DNA of 64,000 bases from Mesoaciditoga sp. (GTDB taxonomy: Bacteria; Thermotogota; Thermotogae; Mesoaciditogales; Mesoaciditogaceae), in assembly GCA_015489955.1 (NCBI GenBank), contig WFYR01000114.1:61558-125557 (forward strand), given 5' to 3'. Position 1 is the stretch's first letter. The number at the start of each line of letters is the position of its first letter. Shown here piece by piece: positions 9,633-19,801 of the stretch. The notes under the pieces were generated by a model that was not told where the DNA came from, did no database searches, and worked only from the letters and a program-made list of their open reading frames with translations. The translations under genes were made by a program, and so were the position numbers.

Positions 9633-10516
9633 AATGATGATCCCTTTAAAACGAATTTCACCCATTTCTTAAGCTTTTGAACATCCTTTATTTTGGAAAC
9701 AAAAACCATGTTTATTCCCTTTTCTTCCGCGCTTAAGGAAGAAAAACCTTTCGATTTAAATTGAGAAACCAAATCGTCCGTTGAAATACTCTTTCCTTCA
9801 AACAAATACACGACAATCTCCCCCACACTTTTTGTCACTCCTTTTACCAATACGATAGAGATATCGTTTACCCTTATTGAAGTGATACTCACGTTGTTAA
9901 GATGGTAAATCATCTTCCATACTTCTATTTCCATCGCACTTGGTGGAGTATTTATAACTTTAAATTTTTCTATAACTTTTTCAAAATAAAAAGCGGGAAC
10001 TTTTTTTATCGAATTGTACGTTATCGTTAATTGACCATTCGCACGTTGAACGTTAAGTTTTACAAGTAAAAAAGATGGCTTCAAAAAAATGCCCACGTAA
10101 GTGGCGCTCTTGTTTTTTACTTCTACTTTGTAAGCTTTATTTCCGTTATAATCGACAACCGCCGTAGACAATTCAGTTGGTGTTGAAGCGAGACATTTCA
10201 TGAATTTTCTTTCCATATCGACTATCATAGCCGGGGATCTTTTCATTTCATTTTCAAAAACCACGTACGTCTTCCCATCCAGATAAGCCCACTCAAAAAA
10301 ATCGGGAGCCACAACTTTCACTATTTCGTTGTATCCTTTTCTTAAAATTTTTTCGTAACGCACCTTCGTACCCTTTTCAGATTGCTCTACAACTATTCTC
10401 TGTCCTTCTACAACCTGCGAGGCGTAAGCCGAAATTATGTTTTCTCTCAAATCTCCAAACACGCTTACGCTTAAAGCAAAAAAGACCACAATTAAAAACC
10501 ACACGTTTTTACTCAA
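9629..10516 (-). CDS. Secreted RseB/LolA-like protein linked to the anti-sigma factor
   Basis: Signal peptide; MucB/RseB-like N-terminal pattern (ISAYASQVVEGQRIVVEQSEKGTKVRYEKILRKGYNEIVKVV); overlaps the anti-sigma ORF by 4 nt. Confidence 0.55.
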   Translation of the reverse strand: MSKNVWFLIVVFFALSVSVFGDLRENIISAYASQVVEGQRIVVEQSEKGTKVRYEKILRKGYNEIVKVVAPDFFEWAYLDGKTYVVFENEMKRSPAMIVDMERKFMKCLASTPTELSTAVVDYNGNKAYKVEVKNKSATYVGIFLKPSFLLVKLNVQRANGQLTITYNSIKKVPAFYFEKVIEKFKVINTPPSAMEIEVWKMIYHLNNVSITSIRVNDISIVLVKGVTKSVGEIVVYLFEGKSISTDDLVSQFKSKGFSSLSAEEKGINMVFVSKIKDVQKLKKWVKFVLKGSSF

Positions 10517-10959
10517 AATTGATCACTCACATCTTTTATGTGAATCATGTAAGTGAAATCGTTACTTCTATTACTTCTTTCAACGCTCGGAGAGGCTGCT
10601 GAAGTGCTCTTCAACATTTCAATGCCCCTGGAAGCTACACGTTGGTACACTTTCTGATTACTTGTAAAGGGCTTCCAAACGAAAAAAGCACCTATTGCTA
10701 TTACGGCTGCGGTTGAGACGCTTGCCATGTACAATTTTTTAAGACTCTGCCGTTTCTTAACTTTTGAAAGCACCTTTTCTTTTAATTCACTTGAAGGAAC
10801 GTAATCAATCCTCGCTTTCATAAAGCTTTTCACATTTTTGTACCTTTCAACGAAAATACGACATTCATTACAGTGTTTTAAATGCTCTTCAAAGGCTTTT
10901 TTTTCTGCGGGGGTCATTTCACCATGTATGAATTTTTCTCTATACTCATTACAATTCAT
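10513..10959 (-). CDS. zf-HC2 transmembrane anti-sigma factor
   Basis: HLKHCNEC (HxxxCxxC) in the N-terminal domain plus one TM segment (ASVSTAAVIAIGAFFVWKPF). Confidence 0.8.
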   Translation of the reverse strand: MNCNEYREKFIHGEMTPAEKKAFEEHLKHCNECRIFVERYKNVKSFMKARIDYVPSSELKEKVLSKVKKRQSLKKLYMASVSTAAVIAIGAFFVWKPFTSNQKVYQRVASRGIEMLKSTSAASPSVERSNRSNDFTYMIHIKDVSDQF

Positions 10960-11534
10960 CTCTCACTCTCCCCACTTTCGTTTCTTCTTTCCAATATCGC
11001 TTTTAATTTCTCTCTCGCATAGTGTAATCTGCTTTTCACCGTGCCTACAGGTTTTTCAACCACGGCTGCGATTTCAGCATAACTCATATCTTCTATTTCC
11101 CTTAGCGTTATGAGAAGTCTATCCTCTTGTGATAGAGCCTCAATTGCCTTTCGTATTTCTTCCTCAGAGATTTCCTTCAAAAACTCATCCGACGGTTTGT
11201 TTTCTTCCACCGGTTCCAAAAAGCTTTTTTCGTCATCTTCCTCGAGTCCAAAACTCGTCAAGATCTCCTTTTTTCTATGCTTTTTTGCGCGCATATCTTT
11301 ACACACGTTAACGGTTATACGGTATATCCACGTCGACAAAGAAGAATCTCCTCTGAACTTTTTAATGTTCTTGTAAACCCTTATGAAAACTTCCTGAACG
11401 ACGTCTTCAACGTCATCAACGCCAAGATAAGATTTCGCTATTCTTCCTATCCTGTTCACGTGTTGAGCGTACAGTTTTTCGTAAGCTTCTGCCTTTCCTT
11501 TTTTTAAATCTCTTATAAGTTTTAACTCATCCAA
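10956..11534 (-). CDS. ECF-type RNA polymerase sigma factor
   Basis: Sigma2 (DVEDVVQEVFIRVYKNIKKFRGDSSLSTWIYRITVNVCKDM) and sigma4 (LLITLREIEDMSYAEIAAVVEKPVGTVKSRLHYAREKLK). TTG start at 11534 preceded by GGTGGT; the ORF could extend to 11588. Confidence 0.9.
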   Translation of the reverse strand: MDELKLIRDLKKGKAEAYEKLYAQHVNRIGRIAKSYLGVDDVEDVVQEVFIRVYKNIKKFRGDSSLSTWIYRITVNVCKDMRAKKHRKKEILTSFGLEEDDEKSFLEPVEENKPSDEFLKEISEEEIRKAIEALSQEDRLLITLREIEDMSYAEIAAVVEKPVGTVKSRLHYAREKLKAILERRNESGESER

Positions 11535-11601
11535 GTGATTACCACCTATCACCACGTATTGGACTAAAAGCACCTCAAATAAGTTCAAAAAATAAAAATC
11601 C

Positions 11602-11617
11602 CCGTTACGATTAACGG
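11602..11617 (-). terminator. Rho-independent terminator of rpsT
   Basis: Minus strand CCGTTA-ATCG-TAACGG followed by GGATTTTTATTTTTT. Confidence 0.7.
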
Positions 11618-11642
11618 AGATCTTTAATCAAAATAAAAATTC

Positions 11643-11912
11643 TCATTTTGCTTGTTGAAGGGATCTTATCTTTTTTATCAATCTCGCTTTTCTCCGTGCC
11701 GCTTGATTTTTATGAATGGCCCCGCTTTTGGCGGCTTTATCTATTTTGGAAAAAGCCTCACTTATCTTGTCTTGAAGATCTTCTTCACCATTTTCAGCAG
11801 CACTCAAGGCCTTTTTCACTGCGGTTTTGAATTTGCTTTTTGCAATTTGATTCATCAGTCTTTTTCTTTCCGAAGCCCTCGCACGTTTCTTGGCGGATCT
11901 CGAATTTGCCAT
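11643..11912 (-). CDS. rpsT: 30S ribosomal protein S20
   Basis: MANSRSAKKRARASERKRLMNQIAKSKFKTAVKKALSA; MANSRSAKK start chosen (ORF opens at 11930). Confidence 0.96.
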   Translation of the reverse strand: MANSRSAKKRARASERKRLMNQIAKSKFKTAVKKALSAAENGEEDLQDKISEAFSKIDKAAKSGAIHKNQAARRKARLIKKIRSLQQAK

Positions 11913-11959
11913 CTGCCATCCTCCTTTCATTTCACGCGTGATATTTTACCATATAGCCA

Positions 11960-14602
11960 CTAAAAATTCAAGCCAATCTTGTACACGAGACCATTTTTTA
12001 AATGATCATAAGCGATCCTTACCTCAAACTTAAATTCGCTGTAAAAAAGGGAATCGAAATTAAAATCGCCCTGAAGTCCAATTTGAAAATCGTGATTTGT
12101 TACGTTGAAATTCGAAAACTGCAGAAGATCTACGCTTTTGAAACCAAGTGTGCCAGTTAAATTGTACCATCCAACTTCCATTCTTGGAAAAGAGATGGCT
12201 TGCAGAAGATCCACACTGGAATTTTTGTTTCTTATTCCAAGGCTTGAAACTATTCCAAATAACGGAAAAGAAGTGCTAACGGACACATCATGAGTTGGCG
12301 TTGACGCTTTTAAAGGTGAAAAATTCATATTCCATACGCAGGAAAAAGAATTTACCCCCATGGAATTATTAGGTACGAAAGATGGATCAAAGACGTATTC
12401 GCCACTGAAGTTAAAGTCATCGGTGATTTTCTTTCCTTCTTTTTTTACGGTGTATTCAATTTCAGGGTAAAGAAGAGCATCTCTTCCCCACATCACAAAA
12501 GATACTGGTATGGATAAAGTCGCGTCTATTCTCTGTTTTTGCAAACTCATTAAACCTTCCAACTCTAAATTGTACTTCCCGTAATTCACCATCCCCACCG
12601 CAAGGCTATCCTCTGTACTATCGGTTGAAAGCAACGCCAGCGCGTAAAAGTTGTTCCATCCCAGCTTATCTCTTAAGATATCAAAACCTACAACGCTGTA
12701 CTTTGCTTTAAGATTTGTGGAAGAAGCGCTCGAAAAAGAAACACCTGGTATCAATCCCTTCGCTACAGTTTCAAAAGGGGAATGATAAGTTTTTGATTTT
12801 TCTTCAACGTTCAGGTATATCTCGGTTAAATTCAAACTATTTTTATACTCTTTTCCACTCCAATCAAAATAGTCTACCTTCTTTAAAGTGGAAGCCCATC
12901 TGTCCAGGACAAAAAGGTTGTATCCATTCTCCGTGTAAGAAGTGTAGAAGAGTTTATTTCCACTCAAAAGCGGCGAAAAAGCTCCAAGCTCGACGTTGGT
13001 AACCTGATAAAATTTCTTTTCAACGGTATCGAAGAAGTAAACGTTAAAAACACCGTTTTTATTGGCGGGAGAAGCTGAAAAGAACACGTATCTCCCATCT
13101 TCACTGACAAACGGATCCATTTTCAAATAAGGACCGCTTATTATCTTTTTTACTTTTCCATCTTGGAAAAGCTCGTATATATCTTCAAAATTTCCATCGT
13201 AAGCCGAGAAGTAAATATCGCTTTCATGAGCTGTCATTGAGGTTATCACCAGTGGCGAAAGGTGCATCAAAGTTTTAAACGTTCCACTTTTTAAGTTATA
13301 CTCTCTTACAGCATAAAGTCCACCATCTTCTTTCGAATAAGCCAACATATCATTCGTTACCCACACAACATCAAGTGGAGATCTCAGTGGAAGTTGAAAA
13401 ATGGAATGTTTCTTCAAATTAAGTACAAAGCACACACTTTGATTGACAAAGCCTTCGTCTTTTGGTACGAATCTAACGAATGCAAGCTTTTGTCCATCTG
13501 GAGATATTGCCATAGATCTTACGTATCCCCCTTCGTATAAAAAACCACCCAGAGAATAAACATTCCGCTCAGTTGAATTTGAAATATCAAATTCTTTTAT
13601 TCTCGGAATATCGCTGGAAGACTCAGAGTAAAAGAAGATGCTTTTACCTGAAAGCGCGCTAACAAATGCGGTCCATCTACCGCTGTGAGTCAATTGAGTT
13701 CCTACTATCTTTTCGCCTACTCTTGAAAGCTGTGAATTCACTTCCTTTTTCACATCGCTTATCCAATTATCAACCAATTTTGCAAAAGGAAGTTTTGTGG
13801 CCTTCGAAAAAGCGTTCGCCACTCCGAGAATATGATGAGATGAAAGAATATTTACCGCTCTTTTTAGAGTTGCGCTTCCAAATGTGGAAGAGATGTACCT
13901 AACAAAACTTCCTCCAATTATGTATGGAGCGCCCATTGGGTACCAGCCATCCGAATTGTAAGTGGCAGCGCCTCCAAAACCGTTAAACCTTTTAGAAAGC
14001 ACTAAACCCTTGAGATACATTTCAAACATCGGATCGTTGAGGCGTCCCTTTTCTTTGTTGAAATGTGTCTCTGAATATTCTGCCAATCCTTCTTGAAGGT
14101 AAGCCGGTATAAATGCCGAATTGTAAACGGTTGAAAGCGGATTTCCATAAACTCTGACTTGAGGAAGGCCTCCCATCTGAGTGAGCAAGATGTGGGTAAG
14201 TTCATGAGTGAAAACAAAATCAACCCAATTTCCAACGCTTTGCGTGAAAAAGGCCCTTTGGGAAGAATTGAGAAATATGTATATAACGTTGTCTACTGGA
14301 TCTGCAGCTGAATTTACCAAACTGGTGTCGTTTTCAAAGACAACGGTTAATTTAGAAAAAGGCTGAACGTTGTAAAAATCGGTGATTTTTTTGTATATGT
14401 CGTCACAATTCTTCAAGAATTGGTAAACGGCCCACTCGCTGGATGGTTCGTACACAACGTTAAGGTATTTCGTTGAAACGACCTTGTATGATACATTTGG
14501 ATTGGAAATTAGAGGAACAAAAGGGTTCATTGCTCCATAAGAAATCACCATGATTCCAATCAAAAATGCCGCCAGCGTTAACGATCGTCTCAACATTTTC
14601 AT
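11960..14602 (-). CDS. Secreted HExxH metalloprotease with TolB-like beta-propeller and C-terminal beta-rich region
   Basis: WVDFVFTHELTHILLTQMGG with downstream LQEGLAEYSETHF; propeller-like repeats (SPDGQKLAFVRF, SEDGRYVFFSAS); C-terminus ends ...GLVYKIGLNF. Confidence 0.75.
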   Translation of the reverse strand: MKMLRRSLTLAAFLIGIMVISYGAMNPFVPLISNPNVSYKVVSTKYLNVVYEPSSEWAVYQFLKNCDDIYKKITDFYNVQPFSKLTVVFENDTSLVNSAADPVDNVIYIFLNSSQRAFFTQSVGNWVDFVFTHELTHILLTQMGGLPQVRVYGNPLSTVYNSAFIPAYLQEGLAEYSETHFNKEKGRLNDPMFEMYLKGLVLSKRFNGFGGAATYNSDGWYPMGAPYIIGGSFVRYISSTFGSATLKRAVNILSSHHILGVANAFSKATKLPFAKLVDNWISDVKKEVNSQLSRVGEKIVGTQLTHSGRWTAFVSALSGKSIFFYSESSSDIPRIKEFDISNSTERNVYSLGGFLYEGGYVRSMAISPDGQKLAFVRFVPKDEGFVNQSVCFVLNLKKHSIFQLPLRSPLDVVWVTNDMLAYSKEDGGLYAVREYNLKSGTFKTLMHLSPLVITSMTAHESDIYFSAYDGNFEDIYELFQDGKVKKIISGPYLKMDPFVSEDGRYVFFSASPANKNGVFNVYFFDTVEKKFYQVTNVELGAFSPLLSGNKLFYTSYTENGYNLFVLDRWASTLKKVDYFDWSGKEYKNSLNLTEIYLNVEEKSKTYHSPFETVAKGLIPGVSFSSASSTNLKAKYSVVGFDILRDKLGWNNFYALALLSTDSTEDSLAVGMVNYGKYNLELEGLMSLQKQRIDATLSIPVSFVMWGRDALLYPEIEYTVKKEGKKITDDFNFSGEYVFDPSFVPNNSMGVNSFSCVWNMNFSPLKASTPTHDVSVSTSFPLFGIVSSLGIRNKNSSVDLLQAISFPRMEVGWYNLTGTLGFKSVDLLQFSNFNVTNHDFQIGLQGDFNFDSLFYSEFKFEVRIAYDHLKNGLVYKIGLNF

Positions 14603-14608
14603 TCTTCT

Positions 14609-16693
14609 TCACTTCCTCACTTCTAGAGAAATTTTGAAGGTCTTACTTTGATGAGGACCAACGTTGAATTTCCAAGCAGGTGTTAACGATGTTCCCTGAT
14701 AGACCTTTTCAAATCCTCCTTCTGAATACGAAATGGTGTACACTGGATAAACGAAAAATTCGGCTTTTTCACTTACCTCCAAATTAACGTGAACGCCTTC
14801 ATACTCTGCATTAATTTGAACTTCATTTGCACTAAACGTGCCTTTGTAAGAAGCGTGGTGTTTTTCTCCATTCCATTCTAAATACCTATCATCCGCAGAT
14901 GGTGCCATCAAATTGCACATCATTTCGCTTCCAAAATGAAGTTCCACAGTGTTTGAAGAGTCATTCGTTATCTCGTAAGAAACTTCAAGAGAGTTCCCTT
15001 TTAATTCAAATTCCTTTTTCACGCTTATTGGTACCCAATCTGCTCCTATCCAAACGTGTCCGTGCCTTAAAAAGACGTTATTTTTTACCAATTCGTATGG
15101 CTGATTGACGAAATCGCCCTGTTCAGGATATCTCGAATTCGAATAACCATCTAGGGTGAAGTTCTTCCCGAAAAAATGGTCAATATAGGAGAACCTCTCG
15201 TACCAATCCGTGCTCAAAAACTCTTCCAAACCTTTTTCCTTTGTTAGAATCACATCGTGAATCGTCTTAGATTTTCCCTCTTTTTCCATTTCTTCATGCG
15301 TTATCGCTTTGGAAATCCATTCGTGGTAAACTTCGTATCTTCTGGTCAATGAGTTTATCAAATTAAACTCAGCCTTTCTGAGATCCAATTCCAAAACCCG
15401 TGCACCATAATCTACATCCACCACCACGCTTATATCTTCATTTTTAAGTAAAACTTCATCAAATCCATCTTTGTCATAATCAAGCATCTCTATTCTCTCG
15501 CCACTTTCATTGCTTGATTTTTCCAATTCTTTCTCAGCTTTTATGAGATGTTTATAAACGGCAGCTCTAAGATGGGGGAGATAAAGACCTCCAAAGACAC
15601 CGTGCCAATAAACGTCATTGCATTGTCCTTTCCAGTACTCGTCCAACACTTCGGGAGGCACACTTTGAACTTTTTTTATTTTTTCATGAATGTGAAGAAA
15701 CTTCTTGTGCATTAAATTAGATTCAGTGTACTTTGCCAAAAACGTTCTCCACATTCCTCCCTTTAAAAACATTTCCATGTTTTCGTACTTATTTTCTTTC
15801 TTGAGTGAAGAAACAAGCGATTCAAACTCAGCTTTTGCCCTGGTGGGAAGAGCCCATTCCATCATTTCACTGTAAGAAGAAATTGGAAGGTAAACCCGTC
15901 CTTTAGAAGGAAATCTATCAACGTATTCAGAAAACGTAATTGTTTTAAGCCATTCTTCATTTTCTTCCAGGGCTGAAAAGAATTCATCTAACCAACCCTC
16001 ATTGTAAACTCGTTCATAAGTCCCGGGCCAAACACCAAATTTTTCTCCGTCATCAAACATGACGATAGCATTGCTTCCATCTTCTGTTGAAGAGTTTTTA
16101 AGCAGTTGCAAACTATCTTGTATTTCCTCAAACGGAATCAAATAACGCATTTTTTTGGAAATTGGAAAGACCTTCAAAGTGTACCCTTCTTCCTCAGTTA
16201 CAAAATAACCCGTAAGCTCGTCTTCATAGTAGCCGGCATTTTTGAAATGATTGTCATCCACCACGATGTATTCCACGCCAGCTAATGCCAAAGATTTTGC
16301 GATTTGCGGTTCCCAAACACGCTCTGCTAGCCACATGCCGCGTGGTCTTTTACCGAAAAGTCCTTCAACGTAATCGGAGAGTTTGTTTATCTGTCCTATT
16401 CTGTCTTCTTCCGGAATGACCGGTACTATTGGTTCGTAGAACCCTCCGGTAAACACTTCAATTTGACCTTTTTGAACAAGATCGCGTATCTTGTAAATGT
16501 AATCAGAGTGACTTTGAACTATTCTTTCAAGTAACCATCCCGTGAAATGTACCGCCATTTTCACTTTAGGATGTTTTTCAAGCACATCTATAAAAGGTTT
16601 GTAAGATTTTTCAAAGGCATCTTCAACCACAAAATCAAAGTTTCCAACTGGCTGATGGTTGTGAATTCCAAAAAGAAAATTTATTTTTTCCAT
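14609..16693 (-). CDS. GH57 family 4-alpha-glucanotransferase / alpha-amylase
   Basis: INFLFGIHNHQPVGNFD; GGFYEPIVPVIPEEDRIGQI; GMWLAERVWEP; VMFDDGEKFGVWPGTY; DUF1926-like C-terminal region. Confidence 0.92.
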   Translation of the reverse strand: MEKINFLFGIHNHQPVGNFDFVVEDAFEKSYKPFIDVLEKHPKVKMAVHFTGWLLERIVQSHSDYIYKIRDLVQKGQIEVFTGGFYEPIVPVIPEEDRIGQINKLSDYVEGLFGKRPRGMWLAERVWEPQIAKSLALAGVEYIVVDDNHFKNAGYYEDELTGYFVTEEEGYTLKVFPISKKMRYLIPFEEIQDSLQLLKNSSTEDGSNAIVMFDDGEKFGVWPGTYERVYNEGWLDEFFSALEENEEWLKTITFSEYVDRFPSKGRVYLPISSYSEMMEWALPTRAKAEFESLVSSLKKENKYENMEMFLKGGMWRTFLAKYTESNLMHKKFLHIHEKIKKVQSVPPEVLDEYWKGQCNDVYWHGVFGGLYLPHLRAAVYKHLIKAEKELEKSSNESGERIEMLDYDKDGFDEVLLKNEDISVVVDVDYGARVLELDLRKAEFNLINSLTRRYEVYHEWISKAITHEEMEKEGKSKTIHDVILTKEKGLEEFLSTDWYERFSYIDHFFGKNFTLDGYSNSRYPEQGDFVNQPYELVKNNVFLRHGHVWIGADWVPISVKKEFELKGNSLEVSYEITNDSSNTVELHFGSEMMCNLMAPSADDRYLEWNGEKHHASYKGTFSANEVQINAEYEGVHVNLEVSEKAEFFVYPVYTISYSEGGFEKVYQGTSLTPAWKFNVGPHQSKTFKISLEVRK

Positions 16694-16712
16694 ACTCGCC
16701 TCCAACAACACC

Positions 16713-18206
16713 CTATTTTTTCGTTCTCTTGTTCCTATTTTTTTTCTTTACATGTTTGTAAGTGATCGTATACGTAAAAGGAACGGGATTATCGTATGAA
16801 ATGTTTACGCTTATCTTTAAATTTTTGGAGAGCTCTTGCATTCTTTTATCATCTATGAACGCTTTCAACGCTTCGTGTGCACTGATATCAACGGCATTTA
16901 TGGAGTTTTCTTTTTCCAATTCTTCTAATTCATGGATCAAATTTCTAGCCTGATGTAAGGGAGAAAGCACGCTTCCCAAGCCATTACATGAAGGACATTT
17001 CATCTCGTAAAATTCTCTCAACGGCGGAGAAGTCCTTTTTCTCGTCATCTCAAGAAGACCCAATTTTGAAAATTCAACTATTGACGTTTTAACTTTGTCT
17101 TTTTTCAATTCTTCTTCCAGAACATGCATAACCAATTGCCTTTCCGATTCTTGAGCCATATCGATAAAATCAACTATTATAATTCCACTTTCATTTCTAA
17201 GTCTTAACTGCCTCGGAATTTCCCTGGCACTTTCTATGTTCGTTTTCAGTATCAAATCTTCAGAATCCGCTCCGGAAATGTTGGAACCGCTGTTAACATC
17301 TATAACCAACAACGCTTCTGTTGCATCAAAATAAAGCACTCCTCCACTTGGAAGTCTTACAACTCTTGAAAGAGCGCTCATTATTTGCTTTTCGACACCC
17401 ATCTTTCTAAATGCGTCTCCAGCTATGAGACGAATTATAGGTTTGTGAGTCGGCTTGTAAGATTCTACAACTTTTTTTACCATCTCATACGTTCTTTCGT
17501 CATCCGTTATTATCTCATCAACGGTATCGTCAAGCCGTTCCCTTAATATGTACTCTATCATCCCAGGGTCTTCATACAAAACCTGTGGCTTTCTTGCATA
17601 CTTAAAGCGTTTTTGAATATGTTCCCACTTTTTTCTTAAATTTTCTATCTCTTCTTCCAATTTCTCTTTTTCAACACCTTCAGCCACAGTTCTAACGATA
17701 ACACCCTGTCCTTTTGAAATTTCTCTGGCTATGTTGTGAAGTCTCTTCCTTTCATTCACATCTTCTATCTTCTTCGAAACTCCTATGTTGGATATTTGAG
17801 GCATCAAAACCACATATCTTCCGGCTAGACTTATATAAGAAGTAACTTGAGGCCCTTTTAAACCCATGGCATCCTTTTTAACTTGAACCATTATCTTTTG
17901 CTTTGGTTTCAACATTTCAACTTTTAAAAAACCACCATTTCTTGGTTTAGATGCATAGAGATCTTTTTCCCTCAAAAAAGCATTTCTTCCTTCTCCAATA
18001 TTAACAAAAGCCGCCTGGAGGTTAGGTACAACGTTTTCAACCCTTCCAAGATAAATGCTCCCAGTTAAAGATTCTTCATCGGCCTCTTCAAGATAAACTT
18101 CAAATAATTGATCATCTTCCAGCATTGCAAGTCTCAAGCCTTCGAACTCTGAATTGCTTACAACTATTCTTTTCAAAGATGTTCTACTCGTTACGATGGT
18201 TACCAC
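16713..18206 (-). CDS. rng: Ribonuclease E/G family protein
   Basis: S1-like GSIYLGRVENVVPNLQAAFVNIGEGRNAFL; LLVIDVNSGS; KCPSCNGLG; LEMTRKRTSPPL. Confidence 0.93.
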   Translation of the reverse strand: MVTIVTSRTSLKRIVVSNSEFEGLRLAMLEDDQLFEVYLEEADEESLTGSIYLGRVENVVPNLQAAFVNIGEGRNAFLREKDLYASKPRNGGFLKVEMLKPKQKIMVQVKKDAMGLKGPQVTSYISLAGRYVVLMPQISNIGVSKKIEDVNERKRLHNIAREISKGQGVIVRTVAEGVEKEKLEEEIENLRKKWEHIQKRFKYARKPQVLYEDPGMIEYILRERLDDTVDEIITDDERTYEMVKKVVESYKPTHKPIIRLIAGDAFRKMGVEKQIMSALSRVVRLPSGGVLYFDATEALLVIDVNSGSNISGADSEDLILKTNIESAREIPRQLRLRNESGIIIVDFIDMAQESERQLVMHVLEEELKKDKVKTSIVEFSKLGLLEMTRKRTSPPLREFYEMKCPSCNGLGSVLSPLHQARNLIHELEELEKENSINAVDISAHEALKAFIDDKRMQELSKNLKISVNISYDNPVPFTYTITYKHVKKKNRNKRTKK

Positions 18207-18268
18207 CTCTTGTTCATATACTTGGAGTTCATTTACTTCATCACATCGCCATACACAGAATTATAACA

Positions 18269-19030
18269 TTAAAAACTGTTTAAAAGGCCCGAAATTACAA
18301 GATCCCATCCATTTACCAAAACAAATAAAAGCAACTTAAAAGGAAGAGATACCATTACAGGGGGTATCATTATCATCCCCATAGCAAGCAAGATGGATGC
18401 CGTAACCATATCAATCAATATAAATGGAATGTAAAGCAACACGCCAATTTTGAATGCAATCTTCAACTCGCTTATCACAAAAGCGGGAATTAAAATAGAA
18501 GTCGGTATGTCCGAGAGTTTCTTGGGATACTTCATCTTTCGGTACCGAGTGAATATCATTATGGCATCACCATTTTTGTGTCTCACTATTTCCTTGTACA
18601 TGAACTCCCTAAAGGGTTGTATGCCATCTTTTATCGCCTGTTGATAGCTTATTCTTCCATTCATGTACGGTTTAACAGCGTTATTGTAAGCGGCCGTAAA
18701 AGTGGGCTGCATTATAAAAAAAGTCATAAACAGCGCTAGCCCTATAAGAATTTGATTTGGCGGAGATTGTTGAGTGCCCATTGCGTTTCTCAGCAAAGCA
18801 AAGACAACGACTATTCTCGTAAAAGAAGTCATTAGCACCAAAATTGCCGGTGCTAACGATAATACCGCTATTACAAACAGAATGGTAAGCGTGGTTGTAA
18901 GCTGACCGTTTGTCGGCGTTCCACCGACGGTAATGTTCAAGCTTGGAAGGGGAGAGGTTCCAGCCGCATTGCCCAAAGTGGCCAGCGTTCCCACAATAAG
19001 AAGGGATAAAATAGCCTTTTTCCCTTTCAC
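18269..19030 (-). CDS. fliP: Flagellar export apparatus protein FliP
   Basis: MTSFTRIVVVFALLRNAMGTQQSPPNQILIGLALFMTFFIMQP; ILLAMGMIMIPPVMVSLPFKLLLFVLVNGWDL. Confidence 0.97.
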   Translation of the reverse strand: MKGKKAILSLLIVGTLATLGNAAGTSPLPSLNITVGGTPTNGQLTTTLTILFVIAVLSLAPAILVLMTSFTRIVVVFALLRNAMGTQQSPPNQILIGLALFMTFFIMQPTFTAAYNNAVKPYMNGRISYQQAIKDGIQPFREFMYKEIVRHKNGDAIMIFTRYRKMKYPKKLSDIPTSILIPAFVISELKIAFKIGVLLYIPFILIDMVTASILLAMGMIMIPPVMVSLPFKLLLFVLVNGWDLVISGLLNSF

Positions 19031-19425
19031 TTCAATTCATCTATCCTATCTATTTGATCTTTCAAGAATCTCTTTCCTAGCTTTGAAAAAAGAATCTTCG
19101 AAAATCCTTCTTCATTTTCTCCGATCTCAATGTCTTTTATATCATCTTCATTCTTTAATTCCATCAACACTTGCGTGTTTGATGGAGTGCATGCCATAAA
19201 AAAATATCTGTTTTTCAATTTAACCAGATATATAACGGTGCCCTTTCCTACAGGCAACACATCAAGTATCTTCATGTACTTGGACTTTACATGCTTTACG
19301 CCAATTCTTTTAACAAAGTAAAGAACAAACAGCAAAGCCGCTATTATTATTACAGTTGAAAAAAAGAAGATCAAACTTGGACCTACCAGGGTGGAGGTTG
19401 GCGTGGCAGAAGCCACATCTAACAC
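19027..19425 (-). CDS. fliO: FliO/FliZ-like flagellar biosynthesis protein
   Basis: One N-terminal TM, MKILDVLPVGKGTVIYLVKLKNRYF motif, overlaps fliP. Confidence 0.8.
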   Translation of the reverse strand: MLDVASATPTSTLVGPSLIFFFSTVIIIAALLFVLYFVKRIGVKHVKSKYMKILDVLPVGKGTVIYLVKLKNRYFFMACTPSNTQVLMELKNEDDIKDIEIGENEEGFSKILFSKLGKRFLKDQIDRIDELK

Positions 19426-19426
19426 C

Positions 19427-19795
19427 TCACTTACTTATCTTAGAGAGCGCTTCTACCACTCTTCCTTGTTGGAAGGGCTTTACTATAAAATCTTTTGCCC
19501 CTGCTTGAATTGCTTCAACAACCATCATCTGTTGTCCCATAGCGCTGCACATTATGACGTTGGCATTTGGATCTATCTTCATAATCTCTTTGGTAGCCTC
19601 TATTCCATTCATTTCTGGCATCGTTATGTCCATCGTAACTATATCAGGCTTTAACTCCTTGTATTTTTCAACGGCTTCTGCCCCATTTGACGCTTCTCCA
19701 ACCACTTCATATCCCGCTTTTGTTACGATATCTTTAAGTAACATTCTCATGAATGCCGCGTCATCCACTATAAGTACTTTCTTAGCCATTTCCAT
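19427..19795 (-). CDS. cheY: Chemotaxis response regulator CheY
   Basis: KVLIVDDAAFMRMLLKDIV; PDIVTMDITMPEMNGIE; KDFIVKPFQ. Confidence 0.95.
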   Translation of the reverse strand: MEMAKKVLIVDDAAFMRMLLKDIVTKAGYEVVGEASNGAEAVEKYKELKPDIVTMDITMPEMNGIEATKEIMKIDPNANVIMCSAMGQQMMVVEAIQAGAKDFIVKPFQQGRVVEALSKISK

Positions 19796-19801
19796 TCCTC
19801 C

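Noticed and set aside
11535-11642. ECF autoregulatory promoter upstream of the sigma gene
   Set aside because: TTGAACTT is present but I could not find a convincing matching -10 element at proper spacing.
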